Positions 1 through 9,379 of a stretch of 64,000 bases of DNA are shown here, piece by piece (positions within the stretch are counted from its first letter, which is position 1; each line of letters begins with the position of its first letter). A program made the position numbers and the translations under genes. The stretch is from Mactromeris polynyma (lineage: Eukaryota > Mollusca > Bivalvia > Venerida > Mactridae), in contig JASFXZ010000043.1 of assembly GCA_032209605.1 (NCBI GenBank), positions 2,342,819-2,406,818 of the forward strand, given 5' to 3'. Under the pieces are notes generated by a model. It saw only the letters and a list, made by a program, of their open reading frames with translations. It searched no databases and was not told where the DNA came from.

Positions 1-172
1 AGACACATGAACATGATACCGGGATAACCAGTCCTTGTACTGCACTTGCAATGTCGATTGTAGGCAAGGGAGCAACTGGTACCATTTAACGGCTTAGGTA
101 TATCGCGGCTGGGAATCGAACCTGCGACCTTCTTAACACGAGGAAAGTGTTGCATCACTAAGCCATCGGTTC
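1..172 (-). repeat. tRNA-derived SINE, partial
   Basis: Read on the minus strand there is a box-A-like stretch (TGGCTTAGTGATGCAAC) and a good box B (GGTTCGATTCC, forward near 110-120), spaced as in a tRNA-derived pol III promoter. The part at 60-90 (ggcaagggagcaactggtac) matches the SINE copy at 17715-17830. The element runs off the window start. This kind of SINE, as I recall it, is common in bivalve genomes; that attribution is from memory. Confidence 0.65.
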
Positions 173-248
173 TGTTTTCTGTTATATAGACATATCATGA
201 GTGTATGTATGGAAGTGTGACATAGTTTGAATGCATTGCTTAATTGAA

Positions 249-428
249 TCTGGTGGTGACATTTCAGTTTCAAACAATCGCGAATTCAACTTAACGCATT
301 CACGATTTCAAATCGTGAAATTGCGAATTCATGAAGATGAAATCGTGAATTGATAAAGTTGAACTCGTGAACTCAAGAAGTTGAATTTTAAAATTCTGGA
401 AGTCGTAATGTCACTCCCAGGCTTTCGT
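249..428. repeat. Inverted-repeat-flanked tandem-repeat element, copy 1
   Basis: The ends are inverted: CTGGTGGTGACATTTCA on the left, and on the right a segment whose reverse complement reads CGAAAGCCTGGGAGTGACATT. The interior is a degenerate ~21-bp tandem repeat based on gttgaaatcgtgaattcatga. A second copy with better ends lies at 31579-31825. No target duplication was found. It lies upstream of the GPCR exon at 565, presumably in an intron. Confidence 0.6.
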
Positions 429-564
429 ACTTTCGGACATTTCTTAGTACATGTATTTGTATTATTTATTGATACTAGTAATTAATTTTGAACCAAGTAC
501 GTTTTTGCGCTGTCACTTCAATCATTGGTAACTTTTTATCGTGTAATCATCATTCTATTTTTAG

Positions 565-686
565 ATTCACCGGAAGTCTCGAAGACTCGCTATCGTCTCA
601 GACTCAGACGATAATAGTATTGTTTGCGCATTGGCTTGTGTTCTTTAATAGTTGCATCAATCCTATAATCTACAATTTTATGAGTG
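565..686 (+). CDS. Peptide GPCR (orexin/allatotropin-receptor-like), penultimate exon visible here (TM7)
   Basis: Internal exon of a class A (rhodopsin-like) seven-transmembrane receptor at the cell surface. The acceptor is ctatttttag at 563-564 and the donor g|gtaagt at 686/687. The frame reads through TM7: HWLVFFNSCINPIIYNF, with the diagnostic NPxxY motif (NPIIY). HWLV, NPIIYNF and the following SGKFR are the combination typical of orexin and allatotropin receptors, hence the subfamily call. An acidic stretch (GSLEDSLSSQ) before TM7 would be the third extracellular loop. The exon starts in the last base of an Arg codon, so upstream exons (TM1-6) lie left of the window. The donor leaves one base of a Gly codon, which fits exactly with the exon at 4098. 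Other peptide receptors (galanin, CCK) share parts of the motif, so the ligand is not certain. Confidence 0.85.
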
Positions 687-1776
687 GTAAGTTGTTTGTT
701 AAATGAATGGCTATATATTTGTAACCCAGTCATTGTAAATTGAGAACATTTCCGAATACATGTATATCTTTATTGTGCGCGACTTGCCTATGCTGACTAT
801 GCTGATTTTATTTTAATTACGGCGAGGTAGACTCGTTGTAACAACTATCTAACGACAAATGTAATACAGTCGGACCTCGTTTATTCGACAATCTTCTATC
901 CGAATACTCGGTATCATCCGAAATAAATATCTGGTCACGATGTATTTTCCTATGTACGTCGAATCGAAATTCTATTCGAAACCATGTATTACTCGAAATA
1001 AAACTTCGGACCCGATTGTATTTGTAGTTTAAGATAACTATGCCAGGCTTTCCCGTATATATCTCAGCGTTATATGGCAGCATGATGGGGAAGACATCAT
1101 TTTGAGCCAGCGCAGTAACCGAACTGTACTCCCACTCGCTAACGCAACTCCGAGGTAGCAAGCGAATTTGTGAGCCGAGAAGGAAGCGGTCATTACACTA
1201 GTTAGCGACGCGAACTGTGAGCGGCTTCAGTTAGCCGTACATGAACACACGGCAGATGGCATAAGTCGAGTGGGCGTACAGTACGCGCACACTCATTGGA
1301 AAACAGTACGTTCGGTAGCAAAACGTGTGCACAGTTTCGTAACGTGAGCGACTGTTAGCTTTTACTGAACGCAGGGCAGTTACACACTTGTAAGTCTGCA
1401 GTTAACATTCCGGATGACATATTAACAACTTTAATTATCATTAATATCCTATTTTTGTCTTGATCTTATCCAATCCGGGACAAGTAATGTAATAAACTAG
1501 TACGTATATCCCCTCCGAAGACAGTTCTTGCAGGCGGCGGTAGTTGGAGATAGATTTATGAGAACAACTAATCGTACAGATCGTCGTTCGGATATTGCAT
1601 TATTCAGTCCCAATCGCAATGTCTCGGCAATATCCGTAAAAATAGCCGAGGTGATCCGATTGACACAGTCTCGCAAAGCTATCTAAATTCAGTCAGGATC
1701 GTACATTAATAGGCCCGGTTGTTATCACATTCTGCATATGCTTACTTTAACTTGAGATCAATATTAAACAATATAT

Positions 1777-2013
1777 GCGCTGCTATGGCATTTACATCCT
1801 CTTCTGTAAGTGACGTCATTTCCAGAAAACGCATCATGTGATGTCGCAATGATTTGCAAGCAGGAAACAATATCTACTCCATATGGTCACTGCATTTTCA
1901 TAACTGCCATATGGGGCAAATATTGCTTACTGTCAGTACACGGTGACGTCACGTGTGACTTTTTTGGAAATGACGTCAATTAAAGAAGAGACTGGACATT
2001 GTACAGCGGCGCT
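1777..2013. repeat. CRE-bearing palindromic element, copy 1
   Basis: Short hairpin-like element. The left arm (cctcttctgtaagtgacgtc) and the right arm (gacgtcaattaaagaagag) are near reverse complements, and both ends carry GCGC-containing sequence. Exact TGACGTCA octamers occur at 1811-1818, 1944-1951 and 1971-1978. Related copies are at 3244-3325 and 32776-33018. Confidence 0.7.
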
Positions 2014-2150
2014 AATATAATTTACGTTATTTAATAATGAAACTCTTCGAATAAAACAAATCACGGACAATAGAAAGTAACTCGTAAGCAGTCGATATTT
2101 GGTTATATTATCGAGAAAACCAAAGTGATAATGTGATCACTGCCAGTCTC
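1967..2150 (+). repeat. Left arm of long inverted repeat in the GPCR intron
   Basis: This arm runs from the right half of the CRE hairpin through caaatcacggacaatagaaa and gtcgatatttggttatatta to gtgatcactgcc. The reverse complement of 3100-3290 repeats the same order with modest divergence. The arms are separated by about 950 bp. Confidence 0.75.
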
Positions 2151-2559
2151 CGAGAAAGAATGTGTCTCATTTTGTGTCTTAGACGCAGTTTAGTTCGTCA
2201 AACTCATACCAGAAGTAAACAAATTATTACATTAATCTTGCCGAAATCGAATGAAAGCAAGGTACTCACTTAATAATAACTTCTTGGACTCGTAAATAAA
2301 ATATGTATACAATGGTGTTTCTTATTAAGTTACACGCTTACCAGTCAAATCTACTGCCTTCTCAAACTGTCTTACATCTTTTGAACTTTCCCACCAATTT
2401 GGGTTATTGTGTGCATTTCCGTATATTCTTTCTTCCTTTTGATATATTTATTACCGACATAGGGGAAATGAATGGTTAGCAATAAAACACAAACTTACCG
2501 ACAAAATGAAAGATATTTGTTATTCGGCGCAGCATTATAATATTGATTTTGACGTACAT

Positions 2560-2690
2560 TTTAGGCCAATCAAATGTTGTATATGAAGCGCGTTGTTTAA
2601 ATATGCAATAATAAAGAAAATTTTATTAGTTCATAATTTAAGAGGAGAGGCACCAAACGGGGTGTCTCGAAAAGATATTTCACTTTCCCG
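2560..2690. repeat. Dispersed repeat, inverted relative to 12750-12900
   Basis: The segment around agaggcaccaaacggggtgt matches, in inverted orientation, the region around cccccgtttggtgtctctt near 12800. Both have a nearby 'gattggt' or 'ggccaatcaaat' segment. The boundaries are approximate. Confidence 0.4.
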
Positions 2691-3099
2691 TAGCGTACCC
2701 CTCTGCCGAAATCAGAGTTCCGAAATAGGGCGATTCTATGAACGCCGTTTATCCTTTTTTTAAAGATATTTCTTGTTTCTGTTTCGATGATAATGAAGCG
2801 GTTCTTACTTGACTATTCGAAGAATAAGCGAAGCTGGTGCACTCGCTGGCGTCGGCCTCCGTGTCGCCGTTGCTTTCAATTTAAAGTTATTTCTTTAACC
2901 TCTTAACTGCTTGCCTATGTTATCATCTAACTTGGTATGCGAATTTCCTTTGGTAGGAGAGACCGTCTATTGTCAGTTACTCAAATCTAAACGTCGCTGG
3001 GTTCTAAAAGTAGGCCCGTGTTACAGTTAAGCTATTGAAAATTGCTGAGTGTTAGCATGTACATAGGTATCACAGCTGCTACTTGAACTTATTCATTAA

Positions 3100-3325
3100 T
3101 CCGGCAGTGATCACATTATCACACTGGTTTTCTCGATAATATAACCAAATATCGACTGCTTTGAAGTTAGTTTCTATTGTCCGTGATTTGTTTAAAGAGT
3201 TTCATATACATAATCAGTTATCAAAGAGTATAAATCATAATTGAGCGCCACTGAACCATTTCCAACCTCTTCTTTAAGTGACGTCATTTCCAGAAATGTC
3301 ACATGTGACGTCACCGTGTTCAGCC
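3100..3325 (-). repeat. Right arm of long inverted repeat, with CRE element copy 2
   Basis: Inverted relative to 1967-2150. It begins ggcagtgatcacattatcac and continues through tttctattgtccgtgatttg to a GCGCCACTG end and the CRE-bearing arm. Exact TGACGTCA octamers are at 3279-3286 and 3306-3313. The pair resembles a foldback element. Confidence 0.75.
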
Positions 3326-4097
3326 AGGTTCCACAACTCTGCATCATGCTCGTTTTTAACTTAAATTTAGTGAACAGTTCTTTGATTTAATTAATCAGTG
3401 AATGTTTTGCATTTTAGCATTTGTTTCGGCAACCTCTGAGTCCAATGCTATACCCTCCATTGTTTTCTGTAAATGTATTGGCAGACAGTTTTTGAATATT
3501 AGAATGTGATATCCGTCTGACAGATCTCGTATATCACTTTGTCTGAAGTGTTAAAGAAGCAATGTAAGTTTAGAGAAGTTGTCGCAGTAATCGTACATCG
3601 TACATCAACATTCACTAACGACCTAGGTTGAATACAGAGCCGGCACTGACATCTTTATTCGACTTATGCTGTTGAGTACATACCTAAAATCGAACACAGA
3701 GCTAGCAATGACATAAACATTCGAAACGGGTCCGCACCGAATGCATATCTGCGTCAACTTCGCTTAGCAATGTGAAGCAATTCGACATGCAATTTAAGGC
3801 AAAAGAAAAAAGCCAACAATATGAAGTCTTATACTTTTAAAGCTTTTTGTCATTCTGTGATGAAATGCCATCGCAAACCAATTCAAATTTAGGGACATTG
3901 TCTCCTTTAAAGGCTTTGTTGTCAATGTGAGCAAGTAGCACAAGGAAGGGGACAATTAACAGAACAACGTATTCCCTTACAGGTCCCTAGTTTACGAAAT
4001 AAAATGTTTAAAACCGAAAAGACATAAAACAAAACAACTCTGGTAGAAAGACGTCATATAATAATGCTGATTACGTTACATTTTCATTTATTTCTAG

Positions 4098-4300
4098 GTA
4101 AATTTCGTCAAGAGTTCAAGGCCGCAATGCTGTTGTGCTGTGTGTGTTGCCGACGACAACAGTACGCATGGAATGATTCGTTCCGTGTGACCTTTAATAC
4201 CGCCAATTATAGGACGATTAGTATACGTACGGGAAACATGTCCAACAGACGTATGGAAAGGACACATAGCAGTAAACCTGTCGTTGCTCAACAAGTGTAA
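4098..4300 (+). CDS. Peptide GPCR, last exon (helix 8 and cytoplasmic tail)
   Basis: Terminal exon of the same receptor. After the tttctag acceptor the sequence completes a Gly codon and continues KFRQEFKAAMLLCCVCCRR. This is helix 8 followed by a Cys cluster (CCVCC) that is probably palmitoylated. The joined junction NFMSG-KFRQEFKAA closely resembles orexin-type receptors. The tail is 67 residues, rich in Ser, Thr, Arg and Asn (possible kinase/arrestin sites), and ends AQQV before the TAA at 4298-4300. The reading frame and splice phase (1) agree with the exon at 565-686. The tail is less conserved in the family, so it does not identify the ligand. Confidence 0.85.
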
Positions 4301-4388
4301 ATGGTCATATTGTGGAACAGTTGAAAATGTTACAGCCTGTGACTTAATACCCAACTTTATACCTAACTAATCAGTGAGTTGAGAGATA

Positions 4389-4558
4389 CAGTAAAACATG
4401 AACAATACAATACGACTACCATTTGGACCCTTGCAAACTTGTCTTTTTATTGAGGTGGTATTAATATTAAGGTAGAATAAAGAGCAAAACAGTTAAAATG
4501 AACTTGAAGTTGTGTTCTTAATTTTGAGGTGATCTTATTATTGAGTGAGGCTTTACTG
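4389..4558. mobile_element. MITE with TA target duplication
   Basis: A 170-bp element with inverted ends CAGTAAAACATGAACAATA and, on the other strand, CAGTAAAGCCTCACTCAATA. It is flanked by TA on both sides (4387-4388, 4559-4560). Related sequences are at 10905-11035 and 16855-17025. It carries an AATAAA at 4476-4481. Confidence 0.7.
4476..4481 (+). promoter_or_regulatory. Candidate GPCR polyadenylation signal inside the MITE
   Basis: The first AATAAA I noticed downstream of the GPCR stop codon, 176 bp after it. It lies within the MITE at 4389-4558, and the same AATAAAGAxCAAAAC is conserved in the other copies. Use as a poly(A) signal is inference. Confidence 0.35.
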
Positions 4559-4560
4559 TA

Positions 4561-5110
4561 TTGACACAACTCAATGTGAAAAAGGGCGTCGTATTTATCG
4601 ATATTTGTTTGCTATTATGTGGTATAAATTCACTATTTTCAATATATAAGTGATGTCATGAGGCGGCATGGCAGATGTTTTGTCGTGTTCAACTTAGAAG
4701 CATTTCGGACAAACGACGATTACAAACCAAAAGAGATGTTGAGATTTCTTGCTTGACAGTGCCATACGATTTATGTTTATAGATGCCCTGTAAAAAAGCA
4801 TTGAAAAAGATATCAATCGCAACCAACATACATGTACATGTATATGTCACAATGTGAATGTTCTTTAAAAGAACAATATTGAAATAACGAACGGTGTACA
4901 GGTATTGCAATGTTTGTAAAATTGTACATTGTGTGTAAATCATGCTTTTTTGCTTATACATGTAAATGTATTCATTGGATTTGAATAATAACATAGTCCA
5001 GTGCGGTTCCAAATTGAGAGAAGGAAATGCTAGGAAATAACGCGACAATACTGAACCGAACTGAAAAGAAATTGAATTCACATTTGTACAACATGCATCG
5101 TTAATACATG
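4561..5110. other. No gene seen
   Basis: AT-rich sequence. The minus-strand ORF at 4689-5081 is compositionally random, and I recognise nothing in it. Confidence 0.5.
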
Positions 5111-5112
5111 TA

Positions 5113-5324
5113 CGAGGGATGATTAAAAATAAACAGGATTGTTCTCATAGAACCAATATAGTTTAATATTATACATCATAATAAAAGGGCAACACAAACA
5201 CTCTCCGCATTTATATAGATGATAGGAAATACTATGCAGTTGAAACAGTATATTTTTTGTTACACCTAACAACTTTATATTGTTTGTGAGCAAGCGAGTC
5301 TTGTTTATTTTGGATCATCCCTCG
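5113..5324. mobile_element. Mariner-type MITE
   Basis: A 212-bp element with inverted ends CGAGGGATGATTAAAAATAA and, on the other strand, CGAGGGATGATCCAAAATAA. It is flanked by TA duplications at 5111-5112 and 5325-5326. Ends starting CGAGGG next to TA are typical of mariner elements. There is no transposase inside, so it is non-autonomous. Confidence 0.8.
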
Positions 5325-5964
5325 TACATCAAAAGTATCGTGTAATTCTTTCAACCAATATGCTCAACCCATCCATTAACGTGAATGGTTGTTTGTTGTG
5401 GGGGCTAAATATTAACTTAATGACGGCAAAGCATGCAGTGCATTGCAATGTAACACGACCGAAATTTCTCTGATGTGTCTTTTTGTTGTTTATTGTGTTT
5501 TCTGCCGATAAAAGGAAATGTATTAATATTTTATGTTGCTTCAAATAACTGAATTCGTATTGTTTCAATGTTATTACTTGTTACTGTGTGCATTTTATCT
5601 TTCAGTAATTAAATATAACAAAATCAATTCTTTTTGGTGGCTCGTCCTTTCAGTAGTAAGTTACCACATAAATACAACCTATTACCTTCCAACTGGAAAT
5701 GAACTATTTCCGAAAATGCCTGCGCTCCATAAAGTAGTTCCCACAGAACAAATATGTGCCTATATTGTCATGTCTTGTTTGGTAGACAAACGAAGTTGTA
5801 TCAAACCGCCACCTAATTAAGCTGTGACATTTTACTAGTATGACGTCACTCTTATCACACACATATATGGTCGTCTGCTAATTTATTCGAGCAGTAAAAT
5901 TCAAAATTTAAATTGAATTGAGCATCCGGTCATATTAATTCAAATTGTAAAGTTAATTTTAGAT

Positions 5965-6370
5965 ATAAGAGAGTGAATAAGTTGCTACAGGGAACGCCAC
6001 ATACATAAAACAATGTCTCCCCACATAGATCTCCGGGAAAACAACAGTCCATAAAACATCAGACACTTGATGAGGAGGCTCAAGGGTACACACGTAAGGG
6101 AACAGAGGTGCTAGGAAAGGCCTGGCAGGCAACAACTGGGAGAATCAAAGAGGAAAAACCGTGGTGGGATTTAAAGGATGGAAAATATCACAGGACCGTT
6201 GAAGTCAAGATAGCTGGCAACAATAGGCCGAAACTGGACAGACAATAACATGAACACTATATAAAGTGAAAGCATTGTACAGGGGAAAGGGGATAAACAT
6301 AAATTTAAACACAAAAAGAAATAATAACCATACAGCGAATTACAGGCTTGGAACTGCCAGTATAAATACT
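5965..6370 (+). repeat. Dispersed repeat family B, copy 1
   Basis: It begins with the motif taagttgctacagggaacgc followed by cacatacataaaacaatg. An inverted, diverged copy is at 40340-40715, and the motif also appears near 41641 and 42615. I recognise no coding function; it may be a retroelement end. Confidence 0.5.
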
Positions 6371-6830
6371 GACTACATGTAATTATGATAGTTATGAAGG
6401 TTTGTCATTGCCGGTAGGTTCGGTTCCCGAGAGTGGAGGCACCAGTGTGATTCCATTTCATGTAAGTACATACACATTATACTGCATTCTATCCCCGTTA
6501 AAACATCACTGGCTGCATTTAAGAGCTGTGTCTGCAATAGGTGAGGTGACTAAGAGTTCAATATATATAAAATATTTCCTGGTGTCCTATTAATTGTTGA
6601 CTTTAGTTCGCTTTCATTTACATCAGAACGGTTGTAAACGACAAGGGAATCTTTCATTACACCCCTTTAAATGTTAGACAGACAAATCAGGCATTACATG
6701 CCCGGTACTAAAATATGCACATGCTGGAATATATACTACAATGAGTTGCCGAGTCGACTGAAGGATCTCAATTTGTGTCATGAACCGGTCACGGTACGGA
6801 CTTAGTCACAATAAGGGGAGAAGATGTGTA
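6371..6830 (+). other. No gene seen
   Basis: Short ORFs only. No splice-supported exon or recognisable protein. Confidence 0.4.
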
Positions 6831-6831
6831 A

Positions 6832-6910
6832 GTGGCCGAGTAGCTCAGTCGGTAGAGTATTCGACATGTAAGCTAAATGCACCGGGCTCGAGTCCGGTCA
6901 CGCTGCACCC
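6832..6910 (+). repeat. tRNA-like SINE head or tRNA pseudogene
   Basis: Box A (TAGCTCAGTCGGTAGAG) and a box-B-like stretch (GGCTCGAGTCC) are present at tRNA spacing. The T stem can form with an enlarged loop, but the acceptor stem does not pair, so this is not a functional tRNA. Confidence 0.6.
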
Positions 6911-7601
6911 TGCGACAAACCACACATGCAATCCTTGCAGCGGTCCAAAATACACTTATTAATTCAAAAGATACATTTTCGGCTAGTGAAAGCGAAAATA
7001 TAATGTTATGGAATTAAAATGATTTATACACGCCTAATTATTAAAGACGGTCCATTATATCTAGTCCAGCCACGGACGTCACATCCCTATACTGTAACTG
7101 TACAACAGCAACTGTTACGACGACGCGTGGAAAAGTCGGAGTACAGAGACACGTATGCGGGGCTACATTATATCAAAGAAATACATGATTGTATAGTATC
7201 AATGTTTATGTATGCTAGATGGAATTATTTATTTAAGATCATACAATTCTTGATATGTTTTCATAAATGGGACGAAAGAACTTATTCACATTATTTTATG
7301 ATTGTAGGATAATATCGGGTTTCTTTTAAAAGTAATATTAAATATAATATAATATTATATTATATGAAGCTACAAAAACACACATTGAAGATTAGTATGT
7401 TCGTGAGGATTTAATTAATCTGGTTGAGAATTTTCTTACTTTGTTGTACATTATTAGAATCACACAGTACATTTATTACTGGTTTAATTATTCTACTATT
7501 ATTATAACACAATTGGTAATGAATTAAGAAGTAACATGCTCTAGAAACATAATTGAATGTACAGAACCGAACATGTGGGTATATGAAGTAAGTGTATGTC
7601 T

Positions 7602-7796
7602 TAATAATAATAATAATAGCAATAATAACAATAATAACAACAATAATAACAATAATAACAATAACAACAATAATAACAATAATAACAATAATAATAACAA
7701 TAATAATAACAATAATAATAATAATAATAATAACAATAATAACAATAATAACAACAATAACAATAATAATAACAATAATAACAATAATAATAATAG
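7602..7796 (+). repeat. AAT/AAC trinucleotide microsatellite
   Basis: About 195 bp of AAT and AAC triplets. It produces artefactual poly-Asn and poly-Leu ORFs in several frames, and nothing suggests it is translated. Confidence 0.95.
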
Positions 7797-7854
7797 CTTT
7801 ACTGTCATAAGGTGGACAAAAAGACAGTAAGCTTTACATTGAATTTTTGTAGAA

Positions 7855-8400
7855 GATCACCTATTGATCATTCAGGTGAAATTATATCGAAATAGGGCCT
7901 GTATTTTTTTGTCAAGTATATTTTTGAAGTTCCAACTATAATACATATATCAAAGGTGGCTTCGCCCCTGGCCGCCATGTTTTTTAATGAATCTAAATAC
8001 ATGTAATTTGTACAATCTTGGTAAAGGGTCACCTCTTCCTAAGGACCATCTGTGTATCAACATTTGGACCTGTGATTTTGTATAGAAAATGGCCACTATA
8101 TACATATAGGAAAAATGTCACAGTCCACTGGTAGAACATTTGTATAAAGTTATATAAAAATGGGTCAGAACATTTCGACAAGAGGATTTTTGGAAGTTTC
8201 CTCTTCATACATATAGGAAAATTAGACTCCATCCCTGGCGGCCAAGTTTTTATGACGAATCCAAACCCTTCGTATTTTTGTAGAGTGTCACCCTAGTAAC
8301 ATTTCGATTAAATTGTGTGGTATTCCACGAAGTGATTTCAGACGATTTGTTTTTAGAAGCAAAACGGGAAGTCAGCAATTGACAGTACATGAACATTTAT
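7855..8400 (+). repeat. Dispersed repeat family C, copy 1
   Basis: It shares agaagatcacct..gcattcaggtgaaatta and ctggcggcca..gacgaatcca motifs with 9440-9700 and 14160-14420. The block appears to be internally duplicated: 'ctggccgccatg' near 7970 and 'ctggcggccaag' near 8235. Non-coding. Confidence 0.65.
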
Positions 8401-8639
8401 GAAAAATAAATCTAAAAGAAATGTTAAGAAAAAATGTATAACACAATATACTGCAAACAGTACATTAGTATATATTACAAAATAAAACTATGGTAGCTCT
8501 ATACTTTTGAATCAAGAAAACCGAAATCTTCCAATCTGTGCAAAGATACCCGATTTCCAAATAATTTTCTTACAAAATGTAAACGATAAAAAAATTCAGT
8601 TAATTTCTACAATAAACAATGTTTATTCATCTAAGGTAA

Positions 8640-8866
8640 TGTTCATGACGTCACTACCCTTACGTGTAATGACCAGGGAGAGAGGTCCATCTGCTGTCAT
8701 CATCTCAATGTTGACGGGCCCATCGTTGCTGACAGCGGCAGTCAGCACCTGCTTGCACTGCACTCAGATGATGCTGACATTGTCAATCAGCAGCTCTGTG
8801 TCAGCCTCCTCTACAGAAACATCAACAACCACAACCTTTGAAACAACAGTTTGTGTATCAGTCTTC
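8640..8866 (-). pseudogene. Exon-like coding relic, interrupted by TGA
   Basis: On the minus strand, after an acceptor-like TTGGTAATTGCAG, about 75 codons read protein-like sequence: QKTDTQTVVSKVVVVDVSVE, then LLIDNVSII, an in-frame TGA, VQCKQVLTAAVSNDG, VNIEMMTADGPLSLVITRKG. A GTAAGG donor-like site lies inside the last codons. I do not recognise the family. The TGA and the lack of partner exons suggest a relic of a gene or transposon. The plus-strand ORF over the same bases starts at TTG and looks like its shadow. Confidence 0.3.
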
Positions 8867-9379
8867 TGCAATTACCAAAATGTCAAGGATTATAACCAAC
8901 AAAATATATTGCTGAAGAAGTAACATAAGCTGTAAAACCAAGTCCCCTACTGTATGTTGTAACATATATCAGTATGAGCCGCACGTAGCAAAATGGGATT
9001 TCTGGCAAAATATTTCTATTTTCTGGTTTTCAGTGTTTCCAAATGAGCAATCTTCAACCTTTCCCAAGGTACCGATTCCATAACATTTTACAAAATACTT
9101 TTCATCGCCTTGATCTGACATACGAGTACACACGTTAGTCTGCATTCAAACCAGAGAAAAATATATTAGTTGAAGTAGATCTTAAAACTGTAAAAATTAT
9201 CATATATATACATAAGGGGCAATTTTCATAAGAATTAAGATATGCGATGTACATGCAACGTGCAGTTTATCTAATAAGTTTTAAAGTTCATTACTCTATT
9301 ACCTTGACCTCAGACCGTATGTTTGTCTGAAGGCTTGTTCCACCTCAATTAACATTGGTCGTGACATCAGTTATGGTGA

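Larger units (their letters stand above)
687..4097 (+). other. GPCR intron
   Basis: Intron of 3,411 bp between the two GPCR exons, with donor gtaagt and acceptor tttctag. It carries a long inverted repeat (arms about 1967-2150 and 3100-3290) and several TGACGTCA sites. I see no other gene in it; the small ORF on the minus strand at 817-1161 has no recognisable features. Confidence 0.75.

Noticed and set aside
488..564. Extending the GPCR exon to a start at 488
   Set aside because: That start is TTG, and the part before 565 is intron with a clear acceptor at 563-564.
6832..6910. Functional tRNA gene
   Set aside because: The acceptor stem does not pair and the T loop is enlarged; only the promoter boxes are tRNA-like.
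7524..7830. Poly-Leu and poly-Asn ORFs
   Set aside because: Direct readout of the AAT/AAC microsatellite.
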